DNA of 64,000 bases from CBDIDH01 sp965277595 (GTDB lineage Bacteria; Planctomycetota; Planctomycetia; Isosphaerales; Isosphaeraceae), in NCBI GenBank assembly GCA_965277595.1, contig CBDIDH010000001.1:2232001-2296000 (forward strand). The letters run 5' to 3'. Numbering within the stretch: position 1 is the first letter of the stretch; each line of letters starts with the position of its first letter. The translations under genes and the position numbers were made by a program. The notes under the pieces were generated by a model that saw nothing but the letters and a program-made list of their open reading frames with translations, searched no databases and had not been told where the DNA came from. Positions 8,869-16,710 of this stretch are shown in pieces.

Positions 8869-10568
8869 CCTTGGTTCCTGAGAAACGAGGAAGACCAGTC
8901 CCGGCCTGGCTCGGGTTGGCGATCGTTCTGGTCTTCAACCTCTGGTGGCGTTGCCACACGATCGGGCCGTCGATTCGCGAATGGACAGGCTTGAATCTTG
9001 ATCCGGTCGTCGGGTCCGAGTCGGAACCGCTCGACTGCGATGAGGCGATTTATGCCTATATCGGCAAGCGAATCGCGGGCGGCGCGGTAATGTATCGCGA
9101 CCTGACCGAGAACAAGCCTCCGCTCGGTTACTGGCTCTTTGCCCTCGCCGTGAAGATCGGCGGAGCGAATGAGGCCACGATCCGATTGATGCCGATTCCG
9201 ATCGTCAGCGCGACGATCGGGCTCATCTGGTGGCTTGGCGCGCGGCTCCGAGGGCCTGGAACCGCCTTGATCGCCGCCTTGATTTATTCCCTCGTGAGCA
9301 CCGATCCGTACCTTTACGGCGACGGTGATCCGATGGAACACATGGTCAACATTTTCGCGACAGCCTCGGTCGCGATTGTCGCGGTTTTCTGGCATCAACC
9401 CGGCCGCCTCTCTCTGATTGCGGCCGGGGCCTGTCTGGGCGCGGCGACGCTGGTCAAGCAGGTCGCGGCCCTGAATGGAGTTGTCCTGGCCGCGGCGCTG
9501 GTGTTACGTCAAACGCAAGTCCCCAGAGCAAGGCTCAGGGATGTCTCGGCCCTGACACTCGGGTTTCTCGCCATTTGCGGGCTGGCGGTTTTGGTGGTCA
9601 TTGTGCAAGGGGCCGGGCGCGAGGGGTTTGACGATGTCTTCCGATATGGTCGCGCGCTGGCAACGGATCTTCCGCGCGATCCGCTGGCGCCTCCCTGGTT
9701 CCTGCGCTGGCTGACGGGCAACGCCGATCCATCGGGCAAGCTTCCCGCGCCGTTTGGTCAGAGCGCTTATCTGGTCTGGTGGGGCCGGGGAAGCTGGCCC
9801 TTCTGGCTCGCCTCGGTGCCGGGAATCGCCTGGCTGTTGTCTGGCGATGGGCGTCGGCGGCTGCTGGCCGCCTGGACGCTTTCCGCTTGGATTCAGGTGG
9901 CCTTGCCGGGTCTCTACTGGCCGCATTATTACCTCCTGGCCGTGCCCGGATCGGCGCTGGCTATCGCGTTGACGCTCGCCGACTGGACGGCCGCGGCGCG
10001 GGCTCGGCGATGGCTGCCGGGCGCGGGAGCCGTGGCGTTGAGCCTCGCGCTGGTCTGGACCGCGAAGATCCAGATTCTTGAGTATTTGCAAACGACGCCG
10101 GACGAGCTTTCGACCCGCTGCAAGGGGGGCGACCAGTGGGTCGTCTTGCGCGGGATGGGTCGTGAACTCGGGCGGAGGTCCACGGTCTGGAAAAAGCCGA
10201 CGCTTTTTGTCTGGGGCTGGCAAAGCCCCTTGTTTTTCTATTCCGGGTTGAACGGGGTGACGAGGCAGGTCTTCGCCGACGACCTGATCAAGACCTTTGC
10301 ACGTGAAAATCACGCGATCGTCGGCGCTCGGATCGCTCGGACGATGCGCGAATTAAGGGCGAATCCACCCTCGATGATCCTCACGGGATATCCCCCGTTC
10401 CCGGAGCTTGACGCCTTTCTCAAGGAAGGGTATCTCCCCTCGACGCTCTCCATGTCCGCGCCCGATGGCCGGGGGCTCTGGATCGACCGAGAGCATTACG
10501 GTGCCTTTGAAACCCTCGGCGGAACGATCAGGGAGCGGACCCCCCGGCCGGACGGCTCGCGCCGTTGA
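8865..10568 (+). CDS. Integral membrane glycosyltransferase, PMT/ArnT-like
   Basis: A 567-residue polytopic membrane protein with roughly ten hydrophobic helices, resembling the GT-C fold GT39/GT83 enzymes that transfer sugars from polyprenyl-phosphate donors to protein or lipid acceptors. The first loop after helix 1 contains the acidic catalytic-type motif CDEAIYAYIGKR and the region TENKPPLGYWLF, both characteristic of the family. The GTG start at 8865 overlaps the upstream stop codon. Its 3' end overlaps the convergent GT4 gene by 41 bases. The acceptor is unknown; protein O-mannosylation-like or envelope glycolipid modification are possibilities from the family only. Confidence 0.9.
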   Translation: MTLVPEKRGRPVPAWLGLAIVLVFNLWWRCHTIGPSIREWTGLNLDPVVGSESEPLDCDEAIYAYIGKRIAGGAVMYRDLTENKPPLGYWLFALAVKIGGANEATIRLMPIPIVSATIGLIWWLGARLRGPGTALIAALIYSLVSTDPYLYGDGDPMEHMVNIFATASVAIVAVFWHQPGRLSLIAAGACLGAATLVKQVAALNGVVLAAALVLRQTQVPRARLRDVSALTLGFLAICGLAVLVVIVQGAGREGFDDVFRYGRALATDLPRDPLAPPWFLRWLTGNADPSGKLPAPFGQSAYLVWWGRGSWPFWLASVPGIAWLLSGDGRRRLLAAWTLSAWIQVALPGLYWPHYYLLAVPGSALAIALTLADWTAAARARRWLPGAGAVALSLALVWTAKIQILEYLQTTPDELSTRCKGGDQWVVLRGMGRELGRRSTVWKKPTLFVWGWQSPLFFYSGLNGVTRQVFADDLIKTFARENHAIVGARIARTMRELRANPPSMILTGYPPFPELDAFLKEGYLPSTLSMSAPDGRGLWIDREHYGAFETLGGTIRERTPRPDGSRR

Positions 10569-11682
10569 TGACGTCCTGATAATGATCGCGAAGGCGGCCC
10601 ATGATCTCATCCCAACTCTGGCTCTGTGCGTAAGATCGAGCCGATGCGGCGGTCTGGCGGCGGAGGTCGGCGTTGTCAATCAGCGAGGTCACGGCCCTGG
10701 CGAAATCAGCCGGCGGAGCGTCGGGATCGATCAAGAGACCCGTCTCGCCGGGGCGGACGGTATCGCCGACGCCCCCCGCGCGGAGCGCAACCACGGGAAG
10801 GCCCGAGGCCATCGCCTCAAGGACGACGTTGCCAAAGGTCTCGGTGAGGCTGGAAAAGGCGAAGAGGTCGGCCGAGGCGTAATGATCGGCGAGGTCTTCG
10901 CCCGACCGATAGCCGACGAACCGAGCGCGCGAACCCATTCGACGCTCGATCTCAGGCCGCGCGGGGCCGTCGCCGACGAACAGAAAACGAGCCTCGGGCC
11001 GCTCTGAGGCGACGGATTCGAGAGCGTCGGCCAGATAGTTAATGTTCTTCTCGGCGGCGATCCGGCTGACATACGCCACGACGACCTGATTGTCTCGAAA
11101 GCCGAGGGTCTGGCGGATCGCCGCGCGGCCGGGACGATCGGGGCGAAAGAGTGTACTGTCGACGCCGCGAGGCCAGAGAACGAGTCGCTCGAAACCTCGG
11201 GCCTTGAGATCGGCGATTGTCGCCCGAGAGGGAACATAGGTCTCGCGGGTCCGGTTATGGAACCAGCGAAGATAGCGCCAGATCAATCCTTTAAGCCAAC
11301 CGACGCGGTAATGGTCGCTGTACTGATCAAAATTGGTGTGGAAGCTGGAAACGGTCGGGATCTTCTTTTTGAGGACATGACGCAGAAGAGTCAGGCCCAG
11401 CGTGGCCTCGGTGGCGATGTGGACTAGGTCGGGCTGGAACTGGTCAAGAGCCTGTAACGTCTTTGTAAATGGGGGGATCGGCAGAAAGAGTTCCCGATAA
11501 AAGGGGAGGCGGGTCGATCGGACGAGGTGGACGTCGGGACCGCGTGCGATCTCGCCGTAATCGGGATGAATCAACTGCACCGCGTCGCCTCGGGCGGTCA
11601 AATGGCGAACGAGCTGGCCGAGCGTCCTGGAGACGCCGTTGACTTGCGGGAAGTACGTCTCCGTGACCAGACTTACGCGCAT
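10528..11682 (-). CDS. GT4-family glycosyltransferase
   Basis: A 384-residue GT-B fold enzyme that transfers a sugar from a nucleotide donor to a lipid or glycan. The N-terminal domain begins MRVSLVTETYFPQVNGVS, as in the MgtA/PimB-like mannosyltransferases and diacylglycerol glucosyltransferases. The C-terminal nucleotide-sugar domain carries FVGDGP and the EX7E motif in ETFGNVVLEAMASGLP. The sequence STLFRPDRPG after the linker is typical of the same subgroup. The start ATG at 11680-11682 has GAGGA upstream. The last 41 coding bases overlap the convergent membrane glycosyltransferase. The likely role is envelope glycolipid or polysaccharide synthesis. Confidence 0.94.
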   Translation of the reverse strand: MRVSLVTETYFPQVNGVSRTLGQLVRHLTARGDAVQLIHPDYGEIARGPDVHLVRSTRLPFYRELFLPIPPFTKTLQALDQFQPDLVHIATEATLGLTLLRHVLKKKIPTVSSFHTNFDQYSDHYRVGWLKGLIWRYLRWFHNRTRETYVPSRATIADLKARGFERLVLWPRGVDSTLFRPDRPGRAAIRQTLGFRDNQVVVAYVSRIAAEKNINYLADALESVASERPEARFLFVGDGPARPEIERRMGSRARFVGYRSGEDLADHYASADLFAFSSLTETFGNVVLEAMASGLPVVALRAGGVGDTVRPGETGLLIDPDAPPADFARAVTSLIDNADLRRQTAASARSYAQSQSWDEIMGRLRDHYQDVINGASRPAGGSAP

Positions 11683-11776
11683 TGACTCAACGTCCTCGGG
11701 GCCAGTCGATCGTCACGGAACGGGCTGAATTCTACGGAAGAGTCTGGCTGGCGTCGAATTTTTCGATGTCTTTCCC

Positions 11777-11878
11777 AGGAGAATCGCGAATTCCCGATGA
11801 CCGAAAAATTCGACAACTAGGTCATCGGTCATCGGTCCTTGGTCATTGGTCCTCGAAAAGATGGACCTTGCTATCCTG
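11777..11878. repeat. Dispersed palindromic repeat, copy 2
   Basis: Lies in the 330-base gap between two divergent genes. It opens with AGGAGAATCGCGAATTCCC and GATGACCGA, then has five heptads of the type GTCATCG/GTCCTTG/GTCATTG and ends in a degenerate terminus near CTTGCTATCCTG. The rest of the gap shows nothing further apart from a GGTGGAGG ribosome-binding site for the next gene. Confidence 0.85.
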
Positions 11879-12012
11879 ATTGATGTCTTTCCAGAGGAAC
11901 ACGTCGAGCCTTCCTTCCCAACGAAGGGGATCAAGACCGGTTCCGATCGGGTAAACTCACCTGGGATCGTCGCGATTTCACAAGCGGGTCGAAGTCGGAA
12001 GGTGGAGGCGTG

Positions 12013-12621
12013 ATGCGAGCCTTGACGACATCAGCGCGGATACTGGGTGGGCTCTGGATCGCCCTGGTTGTTTTCCCTAAGCTGGCCGATGCCCAGTCGA
12101 TCGGTTATGGGGCCTCGCCGGGCCGGGCGGCGTATCGACCGAACAGCCAGTGGAACAACGGGCCGTATTACACGGCGCCTCATGTTGATCCGTATGCGCC
12201 TCATCCGGCTGTCTGGACGGGCCTGTATGCCCAGCAGGCGCTCGTGCCGCCGTGGACGAGAACCGGTCCGCACGGTCTCTACACCTGGTTTTATCCGGGA
12301 AATGGAACGCTTTATCCTTATGTCGAGGGGTTCTCGCCGTATTCTGGATTCGCCCCCTGGTATGCGAGGACGTACGAGATCGTGCCGAATCGGGAGGTCG
12401 CGCAAGGTGCTCGTGACGCGTTTTTCCGGTCGGCACCCTATCCCCCCGCCGAGTATTTACCGGCGCTTCCGCCGCAAGGCAACCCGGTCCAGGTTCAAGG
12501 CTCCGCGCTCGCGACGAGCACGGAACCGCCGATGAACAAGATCGTCAGGCCGACGGGGGGTCCCGAGCCACTGCCGCGACCGACGATCCGAATTTATCGG
12601 TCGAGCGTCGGCAACCGCTAA
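12013..12621 (+). CDS. Exported Tyr/Pro/Gly-rich protein, unknown function
   Basis: A 202-residue protein with a signal peptide (hydrophobic core GGLWIALVVFPKLADA, cleavage near ADAQS) and a mature part very rich in tyrosine, proline, glycine and tryptophan (PYYTAPHVDPYAPHPAVW, WFYPGNGTLYPYVEG). No catalytic motif or recognised domain is visible. The ATG at 12013 is preferred because GGAGG lies four bases upstream; a GTG one codon earlier is too close to it. Such low-complexity exported proteins may be surface or envelope components, but this is a guess. It precedes the grpE-like gene by 47 bases on the same strand and could be cotranscribed. Confidence 0.75.
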   Translation: MRALTTSARILGGLWIALVVFPKLADAQSIGYGASPGRAAYRPNSQWNNGPYYTAPHVDPYAPHPAVWTGLYAQQALVPPWTRTGPHGLYTWFYPGNGTLYPYVEGFSPYSGFAPWYARTYEIVPNREVAQGARDAFFRSAPYPPAEYLPALPPQGNPVQVQGSALATSTEPPMNKIVRPTGGPEPLPRPTIRIYRSSVGNR

Positions 12622-12668
12622 AAAAAACAAAAAGTTCCGACCTTCGCGATCGTTCAGGACTTGAGACG

Positions 12669-13373
12669 ATGAATCAGGGATCGACTGAAGACGAGCCGAC
12701 GGAGTTCATGACGACCGACGAGGTGTTGACGGCCGAGCCAGGACCCGAGTCCGCGGCCGAGGTGGCCTTTGTCATGCCCGCGTCGATCTTTGAGTCGGTC
12801 GTCACCGACCTGATCGATTTACCAAGCTCGGGCGTCACGGGACTGCCGAGGTCCGCCCTGGATTCGTCGGAAGCGATGGCGGAGCTTGGAGAAAAGATCG
12901 ACCAGCGGTTTGATGAACTCAAGGCCCTTTTTCAGCGCGAGACACGCGCCGAGGCCGCCAGGGAAAAGGTGATCGATCGGCTTCACGCCGAGCTTCAGGA
13001 GTACAAGCAAGACCTCTTGCTCAGCACCTTGAAGCCTGTTTTCATCGACCTGATCCAGCTTCACGACGACATCGGCAAGGTCGCGGCTCCTCCGGCCGGG
13101 AATGCCGAGACAGAACCGGGCGCGGACCGACTCGCGGACTTGCTGCAAGGCTTTCAGCAGGGGATTGAAGACATCCTCTACCGACAGGGGGTCGAACCCT
13201 TTCACGTTGACGGCGACGCCTTCGACCCGCGTCGACAACGAGCCGTCGCCACCGTCGCCACCGACGATCCGGCGCTCAATAAAGCCGTCGCCGTTCGCCT
13301 TCGCAAGGGTTTCCGGGCGGGCGATCGGGTGATCCGTCCCGAGATCGTCTCGGTGCATGCTTTACGGAAATAA
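12669..13373 (+). CDS. GrpE-like nucleotide exchange factor
   Basis: A 234-residue GrpE-family protein. The first 65 or so residues are an acidic extension (PTEFMTTDEVLTAEPGPES). A long helix follows (about 69-120: MAELGEKIDQRFDELKALF ... LHAELQEYKQDLLLS), then the four-helix part and the C-terminal beta-domain with the family pattern PALNKAVAVRLRKGFRAGD and GDRVIRPEIVSV. GrpE proteins release ADP from Hsp70. Two Hsp70-type genes lie 3.3 and 5.6 kb downstream, so this protein is a plausible partner of those divergent Hsp70s rather than of the housekeeping DnaK; that link is inference. No dnaJ is present in the window. Confidence 0.85.
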   Translation: MNQGSTEDEPTEFMTTDEVLTAEPGPESAAEVAFVMPASIFESVVTDLIDLPSSGVTGLPRSALDSSEAMAELGEKIDQRFDELKALFQRETRAEAAREKVIDRLHAELQEYKQDLLLSTLKPVFIDLIQLHDDIGKVAAPPAGNAETEPGADRLADLLQGFQQGIEDILYRQGVEPFHVDGDAFDPRRQRAVATVATDDPALNKAVAVRLRKGFRAGDRVIRPEIVSVHALRK

Positions 13374-13480
13374 GCGTCGAAGGCCAGGCCGAGCGGCCAG
13401 CTTTTAGACGCTCAGAAACGCCTCAAGGCGGGATCGCGGGCGGTCAGGGTCCCGTCCGCCCCGTTGTACGATTGTCTTCC

Positions 13481-13515
13481 AAAAAAAATGGGGGCCAACG
13501 ATGACGTTGACCCCC
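13481..13515 (-). terminator. Intrinsic terminator of the VIT-VWA gene
   Basis: Read on the minus strand, an 11-bp stem (GGGGGTCAACG paired with CGTTGGCCCCC, with one G-U pair) closes a TCAT loop and is followed by ATTTTTTTT. It lies 40 bases after the stop of the VIT-VWA gene and is the clearest Rho-independent terminator in the window. Confidence 0.9.
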
Positions 13516-13554
13516 TTTGAAGGTGGTGACGACAGTCGGATCTGGCGCAGTCGA

Positions 13555-15882
13555 TCAAGGGGCGGCTTGCTCAAACCGGTAGACCTGGCCGTCAAGCTTG
13601 ACGGTCACGGTTTCGTCGAAGGTCAGGTAGCGGTTCATCTCCGCCTTTTGCTCGCGAGCGAGCGTGAAGAAGGCGTCGCTGAACTGGCGGATCACGACGG
13701 CCTTGGATTCGTCCTCGGCCGTGATGTCGGAATCGACCCAGCGATCCCCCTTGCGGAAGAAGGTCTTGGTTCCGATCCGACGCACGTTGAGCGCGGGGTT
13801 GTTCGGCGTGGTGGTCGAACCTGGCAATCCCGAAGGGCTCGATCTTCCAAGCGCCGGGCCATTCGCGACGAATCCCCCAGCGCCCAATCGGTTGACACCT
13901 CTTCCGGCCACGACGGCGGCCGAGGAAGGTTGAGCCGCCGGGGCGGGGGTCGAAGCGCCGCGGTCGAGGTCCTGATACGTCGCGCCGACTTCGAGGCCGA
14001 CCGCCTTGTCGGCCTGCATGAAGCGCTGTTTGGCGGCGCGTTGTTCGACGCCGTCGCGGCCCCCAGTCTGGTTCAGGTGGAAAAGTGATTCCCCGGCGCG
14101 TCGGTTGTTCTCGGCGCGATCGTGCAGCGAGACAGTCTCATCGGCGAGGAAGGAGGTGTAAGGGGTGAGCAGGCCGTAATGCGTGCTCAGCGAGACCAGT
14201 TCGTCCACAAGCTCCTTGCTCTGTCCGTGAAGGTCAATCTGATCGATGAGGTCGCCAACCCGTCGCGTCGCCCAGAGTTTTTCCACGAAATCATACGCGG
14301 TGCCGCGATTGACCTCGGCCATCTCCGCGGGGAACTTCAAGGCCTGGCGGTCGCCGCCGACCTTGCCCGTGATTTTGACGGTCGTATGGCTCGAATGGTG
14401 ATAGCGGCCGGCGAGGATAAGCTGACCCCCTTCGAACAGGTCGGGAATGTCGCGCGGATAGGTGCGGTTGGTCGAGACGCCGAGAAGGTCGACGTGGATA
14501 TCAGTCAGCGCGGGACTGGTGAGCCTGGCATAAAAGCGGGCGACGTGGGCCTCAATGTCTTCGTCGGGCTTGACGTACTCGCTTGTTCCGCTGTTGCCGC
14601 CGCTGATCCGATCGAGAAGGCGGGCGTTGACGTCGTAACCGACGCCAAAGGCGAAGACCCGGGCACGCGTTTTGTTGGCCTCGCGACAGCGCGCGGCGAT
14701 GGAGGTCTCGCGGGTCTCGCCCGCCGTGGGAAGGCCGTCGGTCAGGAAGAGAACGTAACCAGGGCGAGAGTCGTCGGGAATCATCTTCAGGGCCGAACGC
14801 AGGGCCTCGTCGATGTTCGTGCTGCCGCCTTCGCGGACGTCGTCGATGAAACGTTCGGCCTGCTCGCGGGTTCGAGTGGAATAGCGTTGAAGTTCGGGCC
14901 GGAAGGTCTCGACGCGGTCGTCATAAACAATGATGTTGAACGTGTCGTCTTCACGGAGGTTTGAGAGAACGAATTTGAGCGCCTTGCGCGCCTGTTCGAT
15001 CTTCTTGCCGGACATCGACCCGGAGCGATCGAGGACGAAGACGACCGTCTTCGGCTGCGACTTCACGTCCTCGGCCTTGACTCTCGGGCTGGCGAGGAGC
15101 AAGAAATAGCCGTCCTCGGACCCACTCGGCCGGTAGCTGAGAATCGAGGCCCCGAACGAGCCTTCCGAGAGGGTGTAGATCAGCCGGAAGTCGGCCGAGG
15201 GGATCAGGTCGCGCTGTTCGAGCGAGACGCGTGCCTCGTGGTCGTCGTGGCGGTGCGTGACGGCGTCGTACGCGGGGCAATACACTGACTTGATCGCGTC
15301 GCGACTCTCAACGCGGACGTTCACGCTCAGCGTCTTGATCGGCTTCGCGGTGAGCTTCTGGGTGCCGAAGGGGTAGGAAAACTCGACGACGTCGCGGTCG
15401 CGTTTGCAGACCTGCGTGTAACGCATCGTGACCTTGCGATCAGCGCCCGGGGGAATCGGGAAGACGCTGGTCTTGTAAACCCCCCGGCCGACGTATTCGA
15501 GCAAGGCGGGGTCGCGCTTGGCGCGAACGATTTCTTCATAGATCCGCCGGGCCTCGTCCTTGGGCAAGAGGCGGCCTGGGAGTTCCTTGCCGTCGACGAG
15601 CAGCACGAAGTTCTGGACCGCGCCCTCTTCGGGAAGCGGGAAGAGATACTCGGATTCCAGAACGATCGACCCGGGGTTGTGAAAGGTTTGCGAGACCTGG
15701 ACGTCGGCGACCTGATCGCGGATTCGGGCATCGAGCGTGACCTCGCGGACCTCAAAGGCCCGGCCCACCGCGACATGCGACCTCCGATCAACGAGAAACC
15801 CCTGAGAACGTGAATCCTGGACGAGCGTCATGAAAATCGACACCGCGGCGCATGCCCCCATCAGGCCGGATCGCGGACGCAT
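13555..15882 (-). CDS. Exported VIT and von Willebrand A domain protein
   Basis: A 775-residue protein resembling inter-alpha-trypsin-inhibitor heavy chains. A signal peptide (about 1-27) is followed by a VIT domain (about 35-165) with the typical FHNPGSIVLESEYLFPLP core. The VWA domain (about 278-460) has an intact metal-ion-dependent adhesion site: DRSGS at 285-289, then TNIDEAL and FLTDGLP. The segment after it (STHYGLLTPYTSFLADE) is also found in this family. The C-terminal third is a proline/alanine/glycine-rich linker and a short unknown domain. Such proteins are thought to act in surface adhesion or protein complex assembly. It faces the grpE-like gene convergently and ends at a strong terminator. 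Confidence 0.92.
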   Translation of the reverse strand: MRPRSGLMGACAAVSIFMTLVQDSRSQGFLVDRRSHVAVGRAFEVREVTLDARIRDQVADVQVSQTFHNPGSIVLESEYLFPLPEEGAVQNFVLLVDGKELPGRLLPKDEARRIYEEIVRAKRDPALLEYVGRGVYKTSVFPIPPGADRKVTMRYTQVCKRDRDVVEFSYPFGTQKLTAKPIKTLSVNVRVESRDAIKSVYCPAYDAVTHRHDDHEARVSLEQRDLIPSADFRLIYTLSEGSFGASILSYRPSGSEDGYFLLLASPRVKAEDVKSQPKTVVFVLDRSGSMSGKKIEQARKALKFVLSNLREDDTFNIIVYDDRVETFRPELQRYSTRTREQAERFIDDVREGGSTNIDEALRSALKMIPDDSRPGYVLFLTDGLPTAGETRETSIAARCREANKTRARVFAFGVGYDVNARLLDRISGGNSGTSEYVKPDEDIEAHVARFYARLTSPALTDIHVDLLGVSTNRTYPRDIPDLFEGGQLILAGRYHHSSHTTVKITGKVGGDRQALKFPAEMAEVNRGTAYDFVEKLWATRRVGDLIDQIDLHGQSKELVDELVSLSTHYGLLTPYTSFLADETVSLHDRAENNRRAGESLFHLNQTGGRDGVEQRAAKQRFMQADKAVGLEVGATYQDLDRGASTPAPAAQPSSAAVVAGRGVNRLGAGGFVANGPALGRSSPSGLPGSTTTPNNPALNVRRIGTKTFFRKGDRWVDSDITAEDESKAVVIRQFSDAFFTLAREQKAEMNRYLTFDETVTVKLDGQVYRFEQAAP

Positions 15883-16021
15883 GGCGAGACCCCTTTCTCC
15901 CCGAACGTGGGCGAAGGGGGTTTGAACCCCGCCCGTCCGTCCGGGTTGACTCGATCTGGAACACAGTCAATCCCAGGGTAACACGTCCAAGGTCGATGAA
16001 CCTTAGACGCATTTTCGGGAG

Positions 16022-16107
16022 AAGGAGAATCGCAAGGTCCGATGACCGATGACCGAAAATATCCGCCTTTTGGACATCGGTCATTGGTCATTGGTCATGG
16101 AAAAGAC
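16022..16107. repeat. Dispersed palindromic repeat, copy 3
   Basis: Starts AAGGAGAATCGCAAGGTCC, has GATGACC twice in tandem, then heptads GACATCG, GTCATTG, GTCATTG, GTCATGG and ends AAAAGAC. It lies just 5' of the VIT-VWA gene and 3' of the small exported protein gene. Confidence 0.85.
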
Positions 16108-16139
16108 GAACTCGGATTTGGAGCGGGCTTGCCGTGCCT

Positions 16140-16451
16140 TCAGTTTGAGAGCCAGGGCTTGGCCATCGGAACGTCACGCCCGGTCGGCCAGTAATATTCC
16201 TGGTGGCGACGTCCAGAAAAACGGCCGCCGAGGCGACCACGCCGTCCGTAGGTCGACCCTGAATAAGCGCGGTTGGACGTGGGATAGGTCCACCGCGAGG
16301 ACGAATATCGAGGCGTCCCTCGGGTGCTGGGATAGCTTCGGTAATACGCTAGAGGAGACGCCGTCTGTGACCGCGCTGAATTGGGGATCGCCAGAACGAC
16401 GAAGGCCAGGACGGTCCACGCAAGACGGCCTGAAACGTTGAACGAGCGCAT
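16140..16451 (-). CDS. Small exported Ser/Arg/Tyr-rich protein
   Basis: A 103-residue protein with a convincing signal peptide (LAWTVLAFVVLAIPNSARS, residues about 9-28, then Q) and a basic, serine/tyrosine/arginine-rich mature part (RSYPSTRGTPRYSSSRW, GRRGRLGGRFSGRRHQEYYW). No domain is recognised. The start is the ATG at 16449-16451; no strong Shine-Dalgarno sequence is visible. Because its composition is biased, a chance open frame is possible, but the signal peptide in the right place argues for a real gene. Its 5' neighbour on the other strand is the Hsp70 gene, 259 bases away. Confidence 0.6.
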   Translation of the reverse strand: MRSFNVSGRLAWTVLAFVVLAIPNSARSQTASPLAYYRSYPSTRGTPRYSSSRWTYPTSNRAYSGSTYGRRGRLGGRFSGRRHQEYYWPTGRDVPMAKPWLSN

Positions 16452-16710
16452 GGCACGATGTCTCCCCGACAGGATTGCATTGACTCCGGAAGGAGGTCCG
16501 GGGCGAGATTGCGCGACAAGTATAAAAATAAGGCAAACTCGATGCCATCTTCGCGATAAAATGCAAAGTTCGAACCGTTTGCTTCGGAGGGTCGGGATCG
16601 CGACAATGGAGTGAAGGGGTGGGGGGAAGTCACGAAGACGAGGTTGCTCTGGGTGACTTCAAGGGGTCTCTTCTTCGACGTTCGACTGGATCGGACAGGG
16701 AGCCATTGTC

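Noticed and set aside
15788..16091. Small frames with recurring GHRSS/VIGH-type residues in repeat copy 3 and the other repeat copies
   Set aside because: The heptad period of 7 bases makes all frames read similar short words; these are translations of the palindromic repeat, not genes.
16452..16710. CIRCE or sigma-32-type heat-shock element before the Hsp70 gene
   Set aside because: No inverted TTAGCACTC-like repeat or convincing heat-shock promoter is visible in this gap.
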